DNA of 64,000 bases, taken from NCBI GenBank assembly GCA_041694635.1, contig JBDNHI010000047.1:1-64000 (forward strand). Reading direction: 5' to 3'. A program made the position numbers and the translations under genes. The stretch comes from UBA969 sp041694635. GTDB taxonomy: Bacteria > Planctomycetota > Planctomycetia > Gemmatales > Gemmataceae. The notes beneath the pieces were generated by a model. It worked only from the letters and a program-made list of their open reading frames with translations. It was not told the DNA's origin and did no database searches. Of this stretch, positions 42,976 to 52,640 are shown piece by piece (position 1 is the stretch's first letter; each line of letters begins with the position of its first letter).

Positions 42976-43845
42976 ATGCGAAATAACTGCGAAACAAATC
43001 AATGTCCTCCGTCAGATTGCTACAATGTTTTTGATATGGTACATGTCTCGTATTTGATACGAGGTGGTAGCCGTGTCATGTGGACATTGGTTGATACTTT
43101 TACAGATCCGACTCCTTGGGTATTTCAATTACAAGTCGGGCACGGTGGAACACAAACCGCCGACGACTGGGAAAATGTTGGTCTTCCTATTACAAATTCT
43201 GTCTACGCCGTTGACCCAGGACAGGAAAATTACAGTACCGTATCATTACCCTTTTATTACCGTGTTAAGCTGACTACCTCTGTGGGGGTTTACTATTCTG
43301 ACCCGACTATAAAAACTGGTATTCTTTCCGTTAAAGATTGGCGAATAGCAAAGGAAATTGTGCGGAAAGAAAAGTTACGCTTTAAGCATACTTCACAAGA
43401 TGGTTATCTGTTGAAACGACGAGCAATGGGAGCAGATTGTCCTGTATGCTTGGATTTTCAAACATTGGAAATTACCAACCCCTATTGCCCGCAATGCTGG
43501 GGTAAGGGTAAAGAGTGTGGTTATTTTTATCCAGTTGGCTGCATCTGGGCTGATCTTTCTCCGCAATCGCAGAATATGAATATAGACGACCAAGGCATGC
43601 GGGGTACGGTGCGAGATATTAAAATAACAGCACGGATGTTAATGCTGCCTTTAATCGGAGAGCAAGATGTTTGGGTCAGTCGCAAGACAGACGATCGCTA
43701 TTATATCCATTCTATCCAGCATACTGCCGAAATCAGAGGCGTGCCTTTGGTTGCTAATGTGGAGTTACGCCCCGCCCCATTTTCAGATGTGGTTTACAGA
43801 ATTGCGATACCGCAGCAAGATGAATGGCTGCAATCTTTAGCCTAG
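42976..43845 (+). CDS. Neck protein with zinc-ribbon-like motif, 289 aa
   Basis: ATG 42976 has AGAGG upstream; an earlier in-frame ATG at 42943 overlaps the previous gene. Residues about 155-185 contain CPVC....CPQCWGKG, two CxxC knuckles likely to bind zinc. N-terminal residues 1-110 are a beta-rich domain. Zinc-ribbon neck proteins occur in several large-phage lineages at this gene position. A role in connector assembly is inferred. Confidence 0.7.
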   Translation: MRNNCETNQCPPSDCYNVFDMVHVSYLIRGGSRVMWTLVDTFTDPTPWVFQLQVGHGGTQTADDWENVGLPITNSVYAVDPGQENYSTVSLPFYYRVKLTTSVGVYYSDPTIKTGILSVKDWRIAKEIVRKEKLRFKHTSQDGYLLKRRAMGADCPVCLDFQTLEITNPYCPQCWGKGKECGYFYPVGCIWADLSPQSQNMNIDDQGMRGTVRDIKITARMLMLPLIGEQDVWVSRKTDDRYYIHSIQHTAEIRGVPLVANVELRPAPFSDVVYRIAIPQQDEWLQSLA

Positions 43846-43852
43846 GACACTT

Positions 43853-44116
43853 ATGCCATATATCCCAAGATCGTCAGCTCTAGACCTTCCTAGTTTAGAA
43901 AGTGCGCCTCGTGCACCTTCTCGTGCGACTTCAGAAAAGCCTTCAATTCCTTATACTGAAGCTTCTAGCACGAATAAAGTTAACCCTTTAATAGGGCGGT
44001 TAAACATGTTAAAATTTGATGTTCCAGCTCTTAGTATTTTAAATCATATAACAGGTAAGGAGTTCAAAATCGATGGATACGCCAGACTGGTGCCCCCCGA
44101 GCGTACCTCCTCCTGA
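43853..44116 (+). CDS. Small Ser/Pro-rich protein, 87 aa
   Basis: ATG 43853 follows CTAGGA. The first 50 residues are Pro/Ser/Thr-rich and disordered; the rest is a short folded stretch. Its last 44 nt overlap the next gene in another frame. No family recognised. Kept because of spacing (8 nt from previous stop) and ribosome site. Confidence is moderate. Confidence 0.6.
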   Translation: MPYIPRSSALDLPSLESAPRAPSRATSEKPSIPYTEASSTNKVNPLIGRLNMLKFDVPALSILNHITGKEFKIDGYARLVPPERTSS

Positions 44117-44804
44117 ACGGGATGTGCCAAAAGTCCAAAGTACGATTGATGTCAGTTACTTGTGTGACAACGGGTGGCAACCTCTCCTTATTACTGGATT
44201 TATTCGGGATTTGCTTATTAGACAGTGGGCTGACCCAAATAATATTATTAGTCCAGAAATGAAACAATATGTCTGGCGTGAACAAGTAGGTTCTGGTATA
44301 CTTATCGAAAGTGTGTACCGTTATAGGCCTGATCTTGTTCAAAAACGACCAGCTATAATGGTAAAAAGGAATGCTTTTAAAGATATGCCACTTGGCTTAG
44401 GCGGTGGTTTTATCTTTGGAGGTGGTCTTGCCGCATACGAAACCGAAAAGGGTGCAATTAGTCGGCACGCAACTGTATTTGTTGGTTCGCACACTCTTTT
44501 CTGCATCCATGGCACGGGTGCTTCAACGGAGATTCTCGCTGCGGAGGTCCTAGGGCATTTGATTGCCTGTATGTGGCCGATTCGCCAGAATCTTGGACTG
44601 AGAAATTTCTCGGTCACCGAGATAGGGGCTATTCAAGAACTTGAAGAGTCTACCGAGAATTATGTGATTCCTATAACTGTCGGGTGGGCTTACGAGCACG
44701 CCTGGGAACTTAGACAAGAATCACTGCCAGTGCAAGGTTTTTCATTTACTGGTGTATTGGATGGCGACGACATTAGTTTGAACTCTCCATACCAAGGACT
44801 ATAA
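44073..44804 (+). CDS. Tail terminator/neck-like protein, 243 aa
   Basis: ATG 44073 lies 10 nt after AAGGAG. Features are a conserved-looking RPAIMVKRNAF strand, a Gly-rich loop (GLGGGFIFGGGL) near residue 110, and LEESTENYVIPITVGWAYEHAW near residues 190-215. This arrangement and the position directly before the sheath gene match neck/tail-terminator proteins of large myoviruses. The precise homologue is not established. Confidence 0.65.
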   Translation: MDTPDWCPPSVPPPERDVPKVQSTIDVSYLCDNGWQPLLITGFIRDLLIRQWADPNNIISPEMKQYVWREQVGSGILIESVYRYRPDLVQKRPAIMVKRNAFKDMPLGLGGGFIFGGGLAAYETEKGAISRHATVFVGSHTLFCIHGTGASTEILAAEVLGHLIACMWPIRQNLGLRNFSVTEIGAIQELEESTENYVIPITVGWAYEHAWELRQESLPVQGFSFTGVLDGDDISLNSPYQGL

Positions 44805-44835
44805 CTCTTATACATTTTTAGGCAGGAGGCCACCA

Positions 44836-47643
44836 ATGGCAACTTATGTTCTTCCGCAAGTTCTTGTTTTCCAAGATTTAACCATACAGCCAGCCGTGGC
44901 TGCTAACCCCTTGTCCGCACATATATCTGGCGGGCATGCCAAGCTTATTCGTTACAGCGACGAAGACGAACGAGAATTTGGTAATTTAGGTTTTTACGAC
45001 GATGGTACTTCACTAGTTTCTGCTTGGCCACATCGGCCAGCTGGTGCAGCGATAGATACCAGTTACACTAAACTGTTTATAAAAGACGCACTGTTGCAGT
45101 ATTTTGCTGACACAACCAGCAGTGGTTCTGATGTCAGTGTAGTTGCTAGCTACCGCAATAGGATTACATCTAACTCGGTAAACTTCACTTCGAGTGGTGC
45201 GTATGTGCGTGCCTCCGCTTTAGGTAACCGAGATGCAAAAATTGGTGATGTTATCCGCATACGCGGTGTTGCTGAAGGAACTAATGCCACGGCTGATGTC
45301 CTCACTTTGTGGACTTATATTCGTGGATTTATCGCAGAGGTAGTTGCTTCTTCAATTGATGCACCTATAGCAGCTTCTAGCAATAAATCAACTCAAGTTG
45401 CAGCTTCAGTTGCAACTCGCACTAGCGGGGTGGCTAACTCTATCACTATCGCACCTTCGGGCACCTACAGTGGTTTGCCTTCTGGTGTAATTACTGAAGT
45501 TTACACTCTTACAGTAGTGGACGGGTCGATCAGTGGTGATTTGTCTACCGCTCGTTTGCGTGTTACTTCAGCAAGCGGAACGGATAATGTTGCCGCTTTG
45601 TCTCCTGCTGCAGGCGTCGCCGTAGGTGCACGCGGGTTGCTCGTGACTTTTGGTAGCACTCCTACCTCAGATACTGCGGCTACTTCTACGGCTGCTGGTG
45701 TTAGCGATGTAGATTTGTTAGTTGGGCAAGTGTTTACTATGACCGTTTCCCAGGTATTTGACGCACCTGTCAAAGCAACAAGCGGAACATACACAAACAC
45801 TGCCGACACTAACTATATTGTTACAGTCACTAAAGGCGGGGCATGGTCAGCTTATCCCGAGATTTCTGTCTCTACAGCAGATGGAATTGATCAAAGTGGT
45901 CCTACCGTTATAAATAATAATACCGCTACTCCTATCGGTAACTACGGTGTTTTACTCACGCTAACTAGTACCGCTGGCTTGCGTAAAGGCGATCGCTTTT
46001 ACATTCAAGCTAACGGTATCGGCGAAGGTGCAGTCCGAACCCTCGTGCTTGGGCATAACTTAGACCAAACTTTTGGTGGCGGAGAGAATATTGGAATTGA
46101 CCTTTACATTCGCAAGCCACTTCTTGAAGTGTCTAAGAATCGGACAGGTATGGCTCCGCTGACTAATTGGGATCAGTCTGCCCTTGAGTTTACGGTCAAT
46201 TCTGGCATCGTTGCTTACGATGCCGAAGTAGGTATTGCGACTGTATTGGATGTTTATTCTTCTGCAGCACTTGGCTACGGTAAGGTGTATGTTGAGTATC
46301 GTGCGTGGCTACCCGATTTGGCAGGTAAGGTTAACAGCATTATCGATGTTGGCAACATTGATGATATTTCTGGTTCCTTAACTCCTGACAATCCGCTTAA
46401 GTGGGGCGTATTTAAAGCGTTATCTAACAACAACGGCACTCCTGTGCTATACACCGCAGTTAACGATCCTAACGATATCGATTACTGGGATGAAGTTATA
46501 GAAGTGTTGTTAGGCCGAGACGACGTTTATGGTTTGGTGCCCTTGACCAACGACGCAACAGTAATTGGGCTGTTTCAAGCTCATGTTAATAGTTCTTCAT
46601 CCGCAGCTGAAGGAGCTTGGCGTGTGCTTTGGGCAAACTTGCAAGGCGTGCCTGAAATTCCTCTTGTTGCAGCTGGGTCTACTGTTGCCAACCATATGGA
46701 AGCCACTAGCACGGATGGCGAAGTTGTCTTGGCTAATTTTGAAGAAAATTCTGCCACAGATGCAGACGATTACACAATTTGTTATGTTCCCGCCGGCAAC
46801 GCTGGGTTCGAGCTAAACGGTGTAAGACCTGGTGATATTGTTCGGGCATTGTACACCGGAGATGGTTTTGGCAACTTTACCTACAGCGAATTTGTTGTGG
46901 ACGAAGTGCTGTCCGAAGATCAGCTTCGTGTTAAGGCGGGACCTTCTGTAGAACAGCTAGTTCCTTCCAAAATAGAAGTTTGGAGAACATTATCCGCCAG
47001 TGAAGAAGCCGTTGAAATAGGTAAAAACGCAGCTGCTTATGGGAGTCGTCGCGTTAGAGCCACTTGGCCCGACCGCATTGAATCCTCTGGCACAGTTCAA
47101 TTAGGTTACTTTTTGAACAGCGCTCTCGCTGGTTTAGCCTCTGCAGTACTTCCTCAGCAAGGCTTGACCAATGTAGAGATTACCGGATTTTCTAGTACAC
47201 AACGCACGAACGATAAGTTTAATAAGCCACAATTAAACATTATGGCTGCTGCTGGTGTGTGGATTGTACAACAGTCTACTACTGGAAACATCCATACTCG
47301 GCATTCGGTAACGACTGGCGATTATGCTGATATCAACCAGCGAGAAGAAATGCTGACGCGTAATGTAGACAGCATTAGCTACCGGTTTAAGGATTTCTTT
47401 GCTCCGTTTATTGGTGTTACTAATGTAACTCCAACAATGAGCGATATTATCCTTGGTGGCATGGAAAAGCTAATCCGCACTTTGCGGATAGAGCGTACTA
47501 CCCCACAACTTGGTGGGCAGTTAATTAGTGCAACCGTTGAACGTTTCGCTGTGTCAGAAGTGTTTAAAGATCGCTATGTTGCTTACATTAGTTTGCAAGT
47601 ACCATATGCGCTCAACAACATTGAATTACACCTTGTAGTTTAA
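44836..47643 (+). CDS. Contractile tail sheath protein
   Basis: Starts behind CAGGAGG; 935 aa. The C-terminal 220 residues carry the sheath pattern: LPQQGLTNVEITGFSS, an NIMAAAGVWIVQQ strand, TTGDYADINQREEMLTRNVDSIS and a closing domain ending in a beta strand. The middle 400 residues are repetitive Ser/Thr/Gly/Val beta modules that probably decorate the outside. At 935 residues it is longer than the T4-type sheath (about 660). It polymerises around the tube and contracts to inject DNA. The presence of a sheath makes this a myovirus. A terminator follows. Confidence 0.88.
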   Translation: MATYVLPQVLVFQDLTIQPAVAANPLSAHISGGHAKLIRYSDEDEREFGNLGFYDDGTSLVSAWPHRPAGAAIDTSYTKLFIKDALLQYFADTTSSGSDVSVVASYRNRITSNSVNFTSSGAYVRASALGNRDAKIGDVIRIRGVAEGTNATADVLTLWTYIRGFIAEVVASSIDAPIAASSNKSTQVAASVATRTSGVANSITIAPSGTYSGLPSGVITEVYTLTVVDGSISGDLSTARLRVTSASGTDNVAALSPAAGVAVGARGLLVTFGSTPTSDTAATSTAAGVSDVDLLVGQVFTMTVSQVFDAPVKATSGTYTNTADTNYIVTVTKGGAWSAYPEISVSTADGIDQSGPTVINNNTATPIGNYGVLLTLTSTAGLRKGDRFYIQANGIGEGAVRTLVLGHNLDQTFGGGENIGIDLYIRKPLLEVSKNRTGMAPLTNWDQSALEFTVNSGIVAYDAEVGIATVLDVYSSAALGYGKVYVEYRAWLPDLAGKVNSIIDVGNIDDISGSLTPDNPLKWGVFKALSNNNGTPVLYTAVNDPNDIDYWDEVIEVLLGRDDVYGLVPLTNDATVIGLFQAHVNSSSSAAEGAWRVLWANLQGVPEIPLVAAGSTVANHMEATSTDGEVVLANFEENSATDADDYTICYVPAGNAGFELNGVRPGDIVRALYTGDGFGNFTYSEFVVDEVLSEDQLRVKAGPSVEQLVPSKIEVWRTLSASEEAVEIGKNAAAYGSRRVRATWPDRIESSGTVQLGYFLNSALAGLASAVLPQQGLTNVEITGFSSTQRTNDKFNKPQLNIMAAAGVWIVQQSTTGNIHTRHSVTTGDYADINQREEMLTRNVDSISYRFKDFFAPFIGVTNVTPTMSDIILGGMEKLIRTLRIERTTPQLGGQLISATVERFAVSEVFKDRYVAYISLQVPYALNNIELHLVV

Positions 47644-47653
47644 TGTGCCCTTT

Positions 47654-47681
47654 CTGGGGGCCAGCCAGCCCCTGGATTTTT
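47654..47681 (+). terminator. Rho-independent terminator after the sheath gene
   Basis: CTGGGGGC (47654-47661) pairs with GCCCCTGG (47668-47675) with two wobble pairs and a 6-nt loop; A then TTTTT follows. Confidence 0.85.
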
Positions 47682-47739
47682 CTTAATGACTAACCGCCGT
47701 AGTGGCATTACGGCTTTATAACTTCAAGGAGTAATTAAT

Positions 47740-48276
47740 ATGGCAGACATCTATTCACGGCAAAGAACGCAATTTGCTGGGGCCTTTGCTTCAGATGTTG
47801 CGGCTTTAACACTTGCTGGGGCTACAACTGGTCTTGGTATAGTACAAAATGTTAATGTTACATACGCGCAGCAAGTTGCTCGCATTTATGATGTTTCAAA
47901 TGGCGGGTCTAGCGGAGCAGCAGGAGGTATTGTGCCTGTATTTTATGTAGGCGGGCGTACTCAAGGGCAAGGAACAATTGCACGAGTGCTCGGGCCGCAG
48001 TCTGGAGCTCTTTGTGATTTCTATACATTAATGGGTAATGTTTGCTCACCACAAGATCTGCAATTTACATTTGCTGGGGGTTGTGATGCAGGCAAGGGGT
48101 CGACTGCCGTCGCTCCGATGGCTAACGCAAGTGGTACTGCACCTTTTAATAAAGTAAGATACAGTCTAACAGGTGTGTTATTAACAAATATAGGTGTTGT
48201 TGTCGGTTCACAGGATATGCTTGTAAACGAAAGCATTACGCTTATGTTTGCAAATATGAGCTGTGATAAGCTTTAA
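47740..48276 (+). CDS. Tail tube protein
   Basis: Starts behind CAAGGAG; 178 aa. Beta-rich with NVTYAQQVARIYDVSNG, VFYVGGRTQGQGTIARVLGP and a C-terminal ITLMFANMSCDKL strand, the pattern of tube proteins that stack in rings inside the sheath. Position immediately after the sheath and with its own terminator fits a very abundant product. The tube conducts DNA into the host. Confidence 0.82.
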   Translation: MADIYSRQRTQFAGAFASDVAALTLAGATTGLGIVQNVNVTYAQQVARIYDVSNGGSSGAAGGIVPVFYVGGRTQGQGTIARVLGPQSGALCDFYTLMGNVCSPQDLQFTFAGGCDAGKGSTAVAPMANASGTAPFNKVRYSLTGVLLTNIGVVVGSQDMLVNESITLMFANMSCDKL

Positions 48277-48299
48277 GTTAAATTCAGTATTTTAAACTA

Positions 48300-48331
48300 G
48301 CTGGCTTAACTTAGGTTGAGCCAGCATTTTT
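48300..48331 (+). terminator. Rho-independent terminator after the tube gene
   Basis: GCTGGCTTAAC (48300-48310) pairs with GTTGAGCCAGC (48315-48325) with one wobble and a 4-nt loop, then ATTTTT. Placed between tube and hub genes, it should reduce transcription of the lower-copy tail genes. Confidence 0.9.
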
Positions 48332-48369
48332 AGTTTTAAACTCCAAACGCACCACGAGGTGAGACACAT

Positions 48370-51174
48370 ATGACATACAGTGCTGGTTCATCTGTTGACA
48401 GTAAACCTGCAGTATATAACAAGGATTCTACTGGAGTAACTGACGGTATTCCTCTCCGCCTGGTTAACAGCATACAAGGAAAATTAGATTCAGCTTCTCC
48501 TTGGAATCAATTCAATACCGGCGGTCAAGTCGGTGACCCAAGAAACAATGCGGCCATTCATACAGCTCCTATAGCTACCGACACGCCATTGCGCGTAGGT
48601 CGTGTGCTTTTAGCTCTTCCTTATGTTCATTGCTACAAAGTTCAATTAACAGGGCGACAAGGTACCTGTATTGCTACTGCTGCCTCCAATCATTCGCATA
48701 GCCCATTAGGTGTACGCTCTGGTGAGGTAATTCCACCTAATTCTAATGTGTTAATTTGGAAACCAGCAACAGCGGAACTAGCTTATATTTTAGCAGTACT
48801 TCCGTCGCCTGTGCTGCACGATGATTTTAACGCTTCAGATCATATCCAGCAGGGTGGTAATTCTGGGCCTAAAAAAGTAGAAGCTTACCGCAACATTCCT
48901 AAGACAGCAGCAAAAGGGCATGGCTGGGTTTCCCAGTCTTGCGGACGACCGATGGACGGTACTATTGGCGAATATGTACGGATGTCTGAAACAGGTATTG
49001 GACTTTTGATCGATTCTTTTCAAACTTATCTGCGTGTAAATGAAACTTGTGGACTATGGTTAAACTATTTTGATAATTACACTAAACTAGCCGGGTTGTC
49101 TTTGACTATTATGTCGTACTGTACGCACAATATGCAGTATTACGACGAGGGTGAAAACTTTTCTATGGTTGGGCATGTAACTTATCCTTGGGAAGCCGCT
49201 GGGATGTACGCCCCCAATACACAGTTTTCTACGACTAACAGTGTAGAAAAAGTTCAGCTAGATAAACAATTTCCATTTGGTTTAAAAGACTTGGAGGATC
49301 AGAGCCAAACTCCAATTTATAGAGTAACCGATTACACGGGTTATCTTGGCCAAGGGTTTAATCGAACATTAATGAAGCCGGCCAAAGACGCCGGCAAACG
49401 ATTAATGACCGAGTTAGACAAAGATGTTGGATTGTTTCAAGAATTGACGGCATTGGATGGGGGGTATTCACTACGATCAGCTAAGCATATTATGTTTGCT
49501 AAATATCCGTTAATTCCTAATCCTAGACGCAGACGGGCGGTAGATGATACCAAAGGCGACGATTTATTAGAAAGGCCAGGTAAAGGCGACTATAAATTTA
49601 GTGGGAAATTTGGGGAAGGGCCAGAGCATAAAGTTCGAGATTGGAAAGACGACAAAGTTTCTTCAATTCCGAATATGCTGCGTCCTGCGGGTATTATGGA
49701 TTTGTTAACCCACCATTATAATTGGAAATCCACTCACCCATTCTTCTACCATAAAAAAGATTATGATTACCCTGAAGAAGGAGACAGCACTAGTCCGCTT
49801 AAAGCAATTAAATTTTATCGTGGAAAAATGTCTGAAGCTTATGTTGAGATCAAACCTAAACATTTAAAAATTGATGACCGGTACCGAGATGTAAATTATT
49901 ATAATACCGCATCGTTTATTACTCTTGCAGAAGACGGAAGTATTATTATTGCGGATGGTTACGGCTCTCAGCTATTATTGGGGGGAGGTCAAATTAGGCT
50001 GGAGGCTGGTGGCGACATAATGTTAATGTCAGGTTCGCGCGTGGTAACCTTGGCAAAAGAAGCAATAATCAGGGCTAAAGAGAATGTAGATATATCCGCA
50101 ACGGTACACGATGTTAGGATTAAAGCAGAACGAAATATGCAGTTGCTTGCTGGAAATGCAGGGTCCGGTGGGATGCTCTTAGAATCCAAAGGAAAAGGGT
50201 CAGCTCAATTATACGAAGGTAAGATCGGGACTGAAGTTGCGGGGTCCGGTATAACGCTACTGAGTCGAGGCGGATCTGTAAACACTATGTCAAAAACTGC
50301 GTACATCCGCACGGGAGTAGACGAAGGTAATCCAGAAAGCAGCGGAGATTTGATCATTGATTGTGCTAATGGTCGTTCCAGCTTAGTGGCTTATGCTAAG
50401 TCCTTTGACTTTTTTAGCTCAGGCGGGCTGGGGCTATGGCATTATCCCACAGGCCAAGGCGCTGCGTCTATGTCGAGATCCCATTATTTCAGCGGTGGTA
50501 TTTCTAAAATAGGCAGCAGCTTAGTTATAGAAGGGGATGTGGCGATTGTTAAAAAAGGAGAACTCGGGGTGGCCGGTGGTGTATATGCTATGGGGGTTAT
50601 TGGTTGTGCTAAAGGAATGGCTTGTTTAAAAGGGGCAGCAAATATTGGGGATAGCTCGATAGGGAATTTTGTATCAGACATTGCTAAGTTTATTAAAGAA
50701 TTTGAAATTGAGGGAGACAAGTTAACCCGGGCTGGCGATCCTATTTTTGCTGGATTTTATCCTAATTTTATCTGGAAAAATACACAGCCAGGCAATAGCA
50801 ATTTACTCGGTAACCAAATTGGTTTTTCGTACCGAGATTTATCGGCAAGGGGTAATGCTTACGATTACACTGCAAATAAGTTTTTCTTGCTGGAAACTCG
50901 ATGGCAGCAGCTAGGGCGTATGGGTATGCTGCAATCGGCGGGCGAGACTTGGACGGAAAAACTAGTGAGTTACCAAGGGCAAGAATTATATCCGTGGCCG
51001 GGCAAACTGCACTGGGTAACTAAAGAAACATTTTTGGGTTACAGCGACGAAGACAAATTTGAACTGTTTGGGACTAACGCAGCAAAAAGTCGTGAAGGGA
51101 ATACAAAAGATTACGAAGAGCCCAGCTTTCCTGCTTGGAAAAAACGAGTGTGTGACGGAAATTATTCGATGTAA
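48370..51174 (+). CDS. Baseplate spike/hub protein with OB-like domain and beta-helix
   Basis: Starts behind CGAGGTGAG; 934 aa. Residues about 70-145 (GRVLLALPYVHCYKVQL...GEVIPPNSNVLIW) resemble the OB fold of gp5/VgrG-type hubs. Residues about 515-760 are short Gly-rich strand repeats (ITLAEDGSIIIADGYGSQLLLGGGQIRLEAGGDIML) that predict a triple-stranded beta-helix spike. The remaining C terminus is a separate domain. Such proteins cap the tube and puncture the envelope. No lysozyme motif was recognised. It follows the tube gene after a terminator. Confidence 0.75.
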   Translation: MTYSAGSSVDSKPAVYNKDSTGVTDGIPLRLVNSIQGKLDSASPWNQFNTGGQVGDPRNNAAIHTAPIATDTPLRVGRVLLALPYVHCYKVQLTGRQGTCIATAASNHSHSPLGVRSGEVIPPNSNVLIWKPATAELAYILAVLPSPVLHDDFNASDHIQQGGNSGPKKVEAYRNIPKTAAKGHGWVSQSCGRPMDGTIGEYVRMSETGIGLLIDSFQTYLRVNETCGLWLNYFDNYTKLAGLSLTIMSYCTHNMQYYDEGENFSMVGHVTYPWEAAGMYAPNTQFSTTNSVEKVQLDKQFPFGLKDLEDQSQTPIYRVTDYTGYLGQGFNRTLMKPAKDAGKRLMTELDKDVGLFQELTALDGGYSLRSAKHIMFAKYPLIPNPRRRRAVDDTKGDDLLERPGKGDYKFSGKFGEGPEHKVRDWKDDKVSSIPNMLRPAGIMDLLTHHYNWKSTHPFFYHKKDYDYPEEGDSTSPLKAIKFYRGKMSEAYVEIKPKHLKIDDRYRDVNYYNTASFITLAEDGSIIIADGYGSQLLLGGGQIRLEAGGDIMLMSGSRVVTLAKEAIIRAKENVDISATVHDVRIKAERNMQLLAGNAGSGGMLLESKGKGSAQLYEGKIGTEVAGSGITLLSRGGSVNTMSKTAYIRTGVDEGNPESSGDLIIDCANGRSSLVAYAKSFDFFSSGGLGLWHYPTGQGAASMSRSHYFSGGISKIGSSLVIEGDVAIVKKGELGVAGGVYAMGVIGCAKGMACLKGAANIGDSSIGNFVSDIAKFIKEFEIEGDKLTRAGDPIFAGFYPNFIWKNTQPGNSNLLGNQIGFSYRDLSARGNAYDYTANKFFLLETRWQQLGRMGMLQSAGETWTEKLVSYQGQELYPWPGKLHWVTKETFLGYSDEDKFELFGTNAAKSREGNTKDYEEPSFPAWKKRVCDGNYSM

Positions 51175-51183
51175 GGAGTGGTG

Positions 51184-52131
51184 ATGATTGATTTAAATAA
51201 TATGCCCGAAGATGAACGACAGTTGTTGGAAGAAGTGGCTAAAGCTAAAGGGCAGACTTTGGAGGAAGCTCTAGTTTCGCTTGGTCATACCTTGCCACCG
51301 AAGCAAGATATGAAGGTAGAATTTGTAGGTGTAGCCGCCGTGGACGATAAGACTGAAACGCCTCCAGTAATATTAGAACCCCCTTTAAAAATAAAACCAG
51401 AAACTAGCCCCCCTGTCGCAGAAGTAATTCCTAACTTACCGAGTGATTTTGCTGTGCCCGCACCGCCAGCAGCTGAGGAAGCAGAAACAGAAACAGAAAC
51501 AGACAAAAAAGAAGATGAAGAACTGGGTTCTGCTTTGCATATGTGCCCTCAATGTGGTTGGGATCAGCATGTGCCCGTTATTCCAGAACCAAGCCAGATT
51601 GAAAAGCTTGGGTTTTTACAGATGCTACTCGGACAAAAAGTATTTTCTAAAAAATATTTGCTATACGCTGGGCATTTACGCTTAACCTTTCGCTCGTTAA
51701 CTCTTCGAGAAATTGATGCATTGTATGTAGAAACATTTAGAGCCAAGAAAATGGGTATCATTGCAACAGACAATGATTTTTATGAATACCTAAACAGATT
51801 GCGACTTAATCTTCAAATCGTCAGTTTATCCGCACAGAACAGTGCTTTACACATTACATTACCAAGCGGGTTGAGTAAAGAAACTCATCCTAATGCTGAA
51901 TCATTCTGGGATGTTTTTTTAGCAGAAAAGAATCGCACCAATAAAGTAACAGAAAATAACCTAACGCTTGTAGAGCAGATAAGAGATTACATACTTTCTG
52001 ATGTACTCCCTACGGAACATTTGCACCGTATTGCTTCGCATACTTGCAACAAATTTAATCGATTGGTTGTCAAGATGGAGGTATGCGTTGACGACCCAAA
52101 TTTTATGAACGAGATCGAGCAGCCAGCTTAA
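51184..52131 (+). CDS. Tail-assembly chaperone (zero-frame product), with zinc knuckle
   Basis: ATG 51184 follows AAGGAG (two GTG codons at 51178 and 51181 are too close); 315 aa. Residues 1-35 are an acidic helix, followed by a Pro/Glu linker with repeated ET. MCPQCGWDQH near residue 120 is a CxxC knuckle. The rest is a folded domain (KLGFLQMLLGQKVFSKKYLLYAGHLRLTFRSLTLREID). Position just before the tape measure and a slippery site near its 3' end fit the conserved two-product tail-chaperone arrangement. Chaperones load on the tape measure during tail assembly and are absent from mature tails. Confidence 0.75.
   Translation: MIDLNNMPEDERQLLEEVAKAKGQTLEEALVSLGHTLPPKQDMKVEFVGVAAVDDKTETPPVILEPPLKIKPETSPPVAEVIPNLPSDFAVPAPPAAEEAETETETDKKEDEELGSALHMCPQCGWDQHVPVIPEPSQIEKLGFLQMLLGQKVFSKKYLLYAGHLRLTFRSLTLREIDALYVETFRAKKMGIIATDNDFYEYLNRLRLNLQIVSLSAQNSALHITLPSGLSKETHPNAESFWDVFLAEKNRTNKVTENNLTLVEQIRDYILSDVLPTEHLHRIASHTCNKFNRLVVKMEVCVDDPNFMNEIEQPA
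52098..52104 (+). promoter_or_regulatory. Candidate programmed -1 frameshift site AAATTTT
   Basis: In the zero frame the sequence reads CCA AAT TTT ATG, so A-AAT-TTT fits the X-XXY-YYZ slippery pattern exactly. The -1 frame is open from 52092 through the following gene to 52640. A GATCGA/TCGATC stem (52113-52118 with 52136-52141) starts 8 nt after the heptamer. The zero-frame stop is at 52129-52131. The fused product would be about 485 aa. Confidence 0.65.
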
Positions 52132-52145
52132 CTATTCGATCGGCG

Positions 52146-52640
52146 TTGAGTGGTGTTATTGATTACAGTAAAGCAGATTTGCACAGCAGTATGTGGTGGA
52201 CTCGGTGGAAATATTTGATTCGTGCTATGGAAGAGGCGGATCGAGAAAAGCTTTTACGTTATGCTTATGATTTTCAATTAGCATTAGTTTCTAGCTCCAA
52301 GCTTTCTGCAGAAGATTTTTCTAAGCTACAAAAGGGTTGTAAAGAACTTTTTGAGGATTTAGAAGGAAGTTTGCGACCTTGGCTTGGCCGTTCTTCGAAA
52401 GATCGGCATACTAGTGATGTGACTAATTTTAAAGAACAATGGAAGGCGATGATGGGTTTTGATGTCGACGATGCCGAAGCTAAAGCAAAATGGGAAAAGG
52501 AGATAACGGAAGCATCTTCAAACGCAGCGAGCAAAGTTAATGAGGCACAAGATAAAGTGGTGGCACAAGAAGCTACCTTCTACGCTACATTAGAAAAGGT
52601 ACGGTTAAAACGGCTGAGACAGCAAGGACGCATAAAATGA
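52146..52640 (+). CDS. Tail-assembly chaperone -1 frame extension, 164 codons
   Basis: Nominal TTG start at 52146 without a convincing ribosome site. More likely it is expressed as the -1 frameshift extension of the 51184 product, because its frame is open back across the AAATTTT slippery heptamer at 52098. The product is helical and charged (SSMWWTRWKYLIRAMEEADREKL, AEAKAKWEKEITEASSNAASKV). The stop overlaps the tape-measure start (ATGA at 52637), so translation of the two is coupled. This is the usual arrangement of the longer tail chaperone before the tape measure. Confidence 0.75.
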   Translation: MSGVIDYSKADLHSSMWWTRWKYLIRAMEEADREKLLRYAYDFQLALVSSSKLSAEDFSKLQKGCKELFEDLEGSLRPWLGRSSKDRHTSDVTNFKEQWKAMMGFDVDDAEAKAKWEKEITEASSNAASKVNEAQDKVVAQEATFYATLEKVRLKRLRQQGRIK

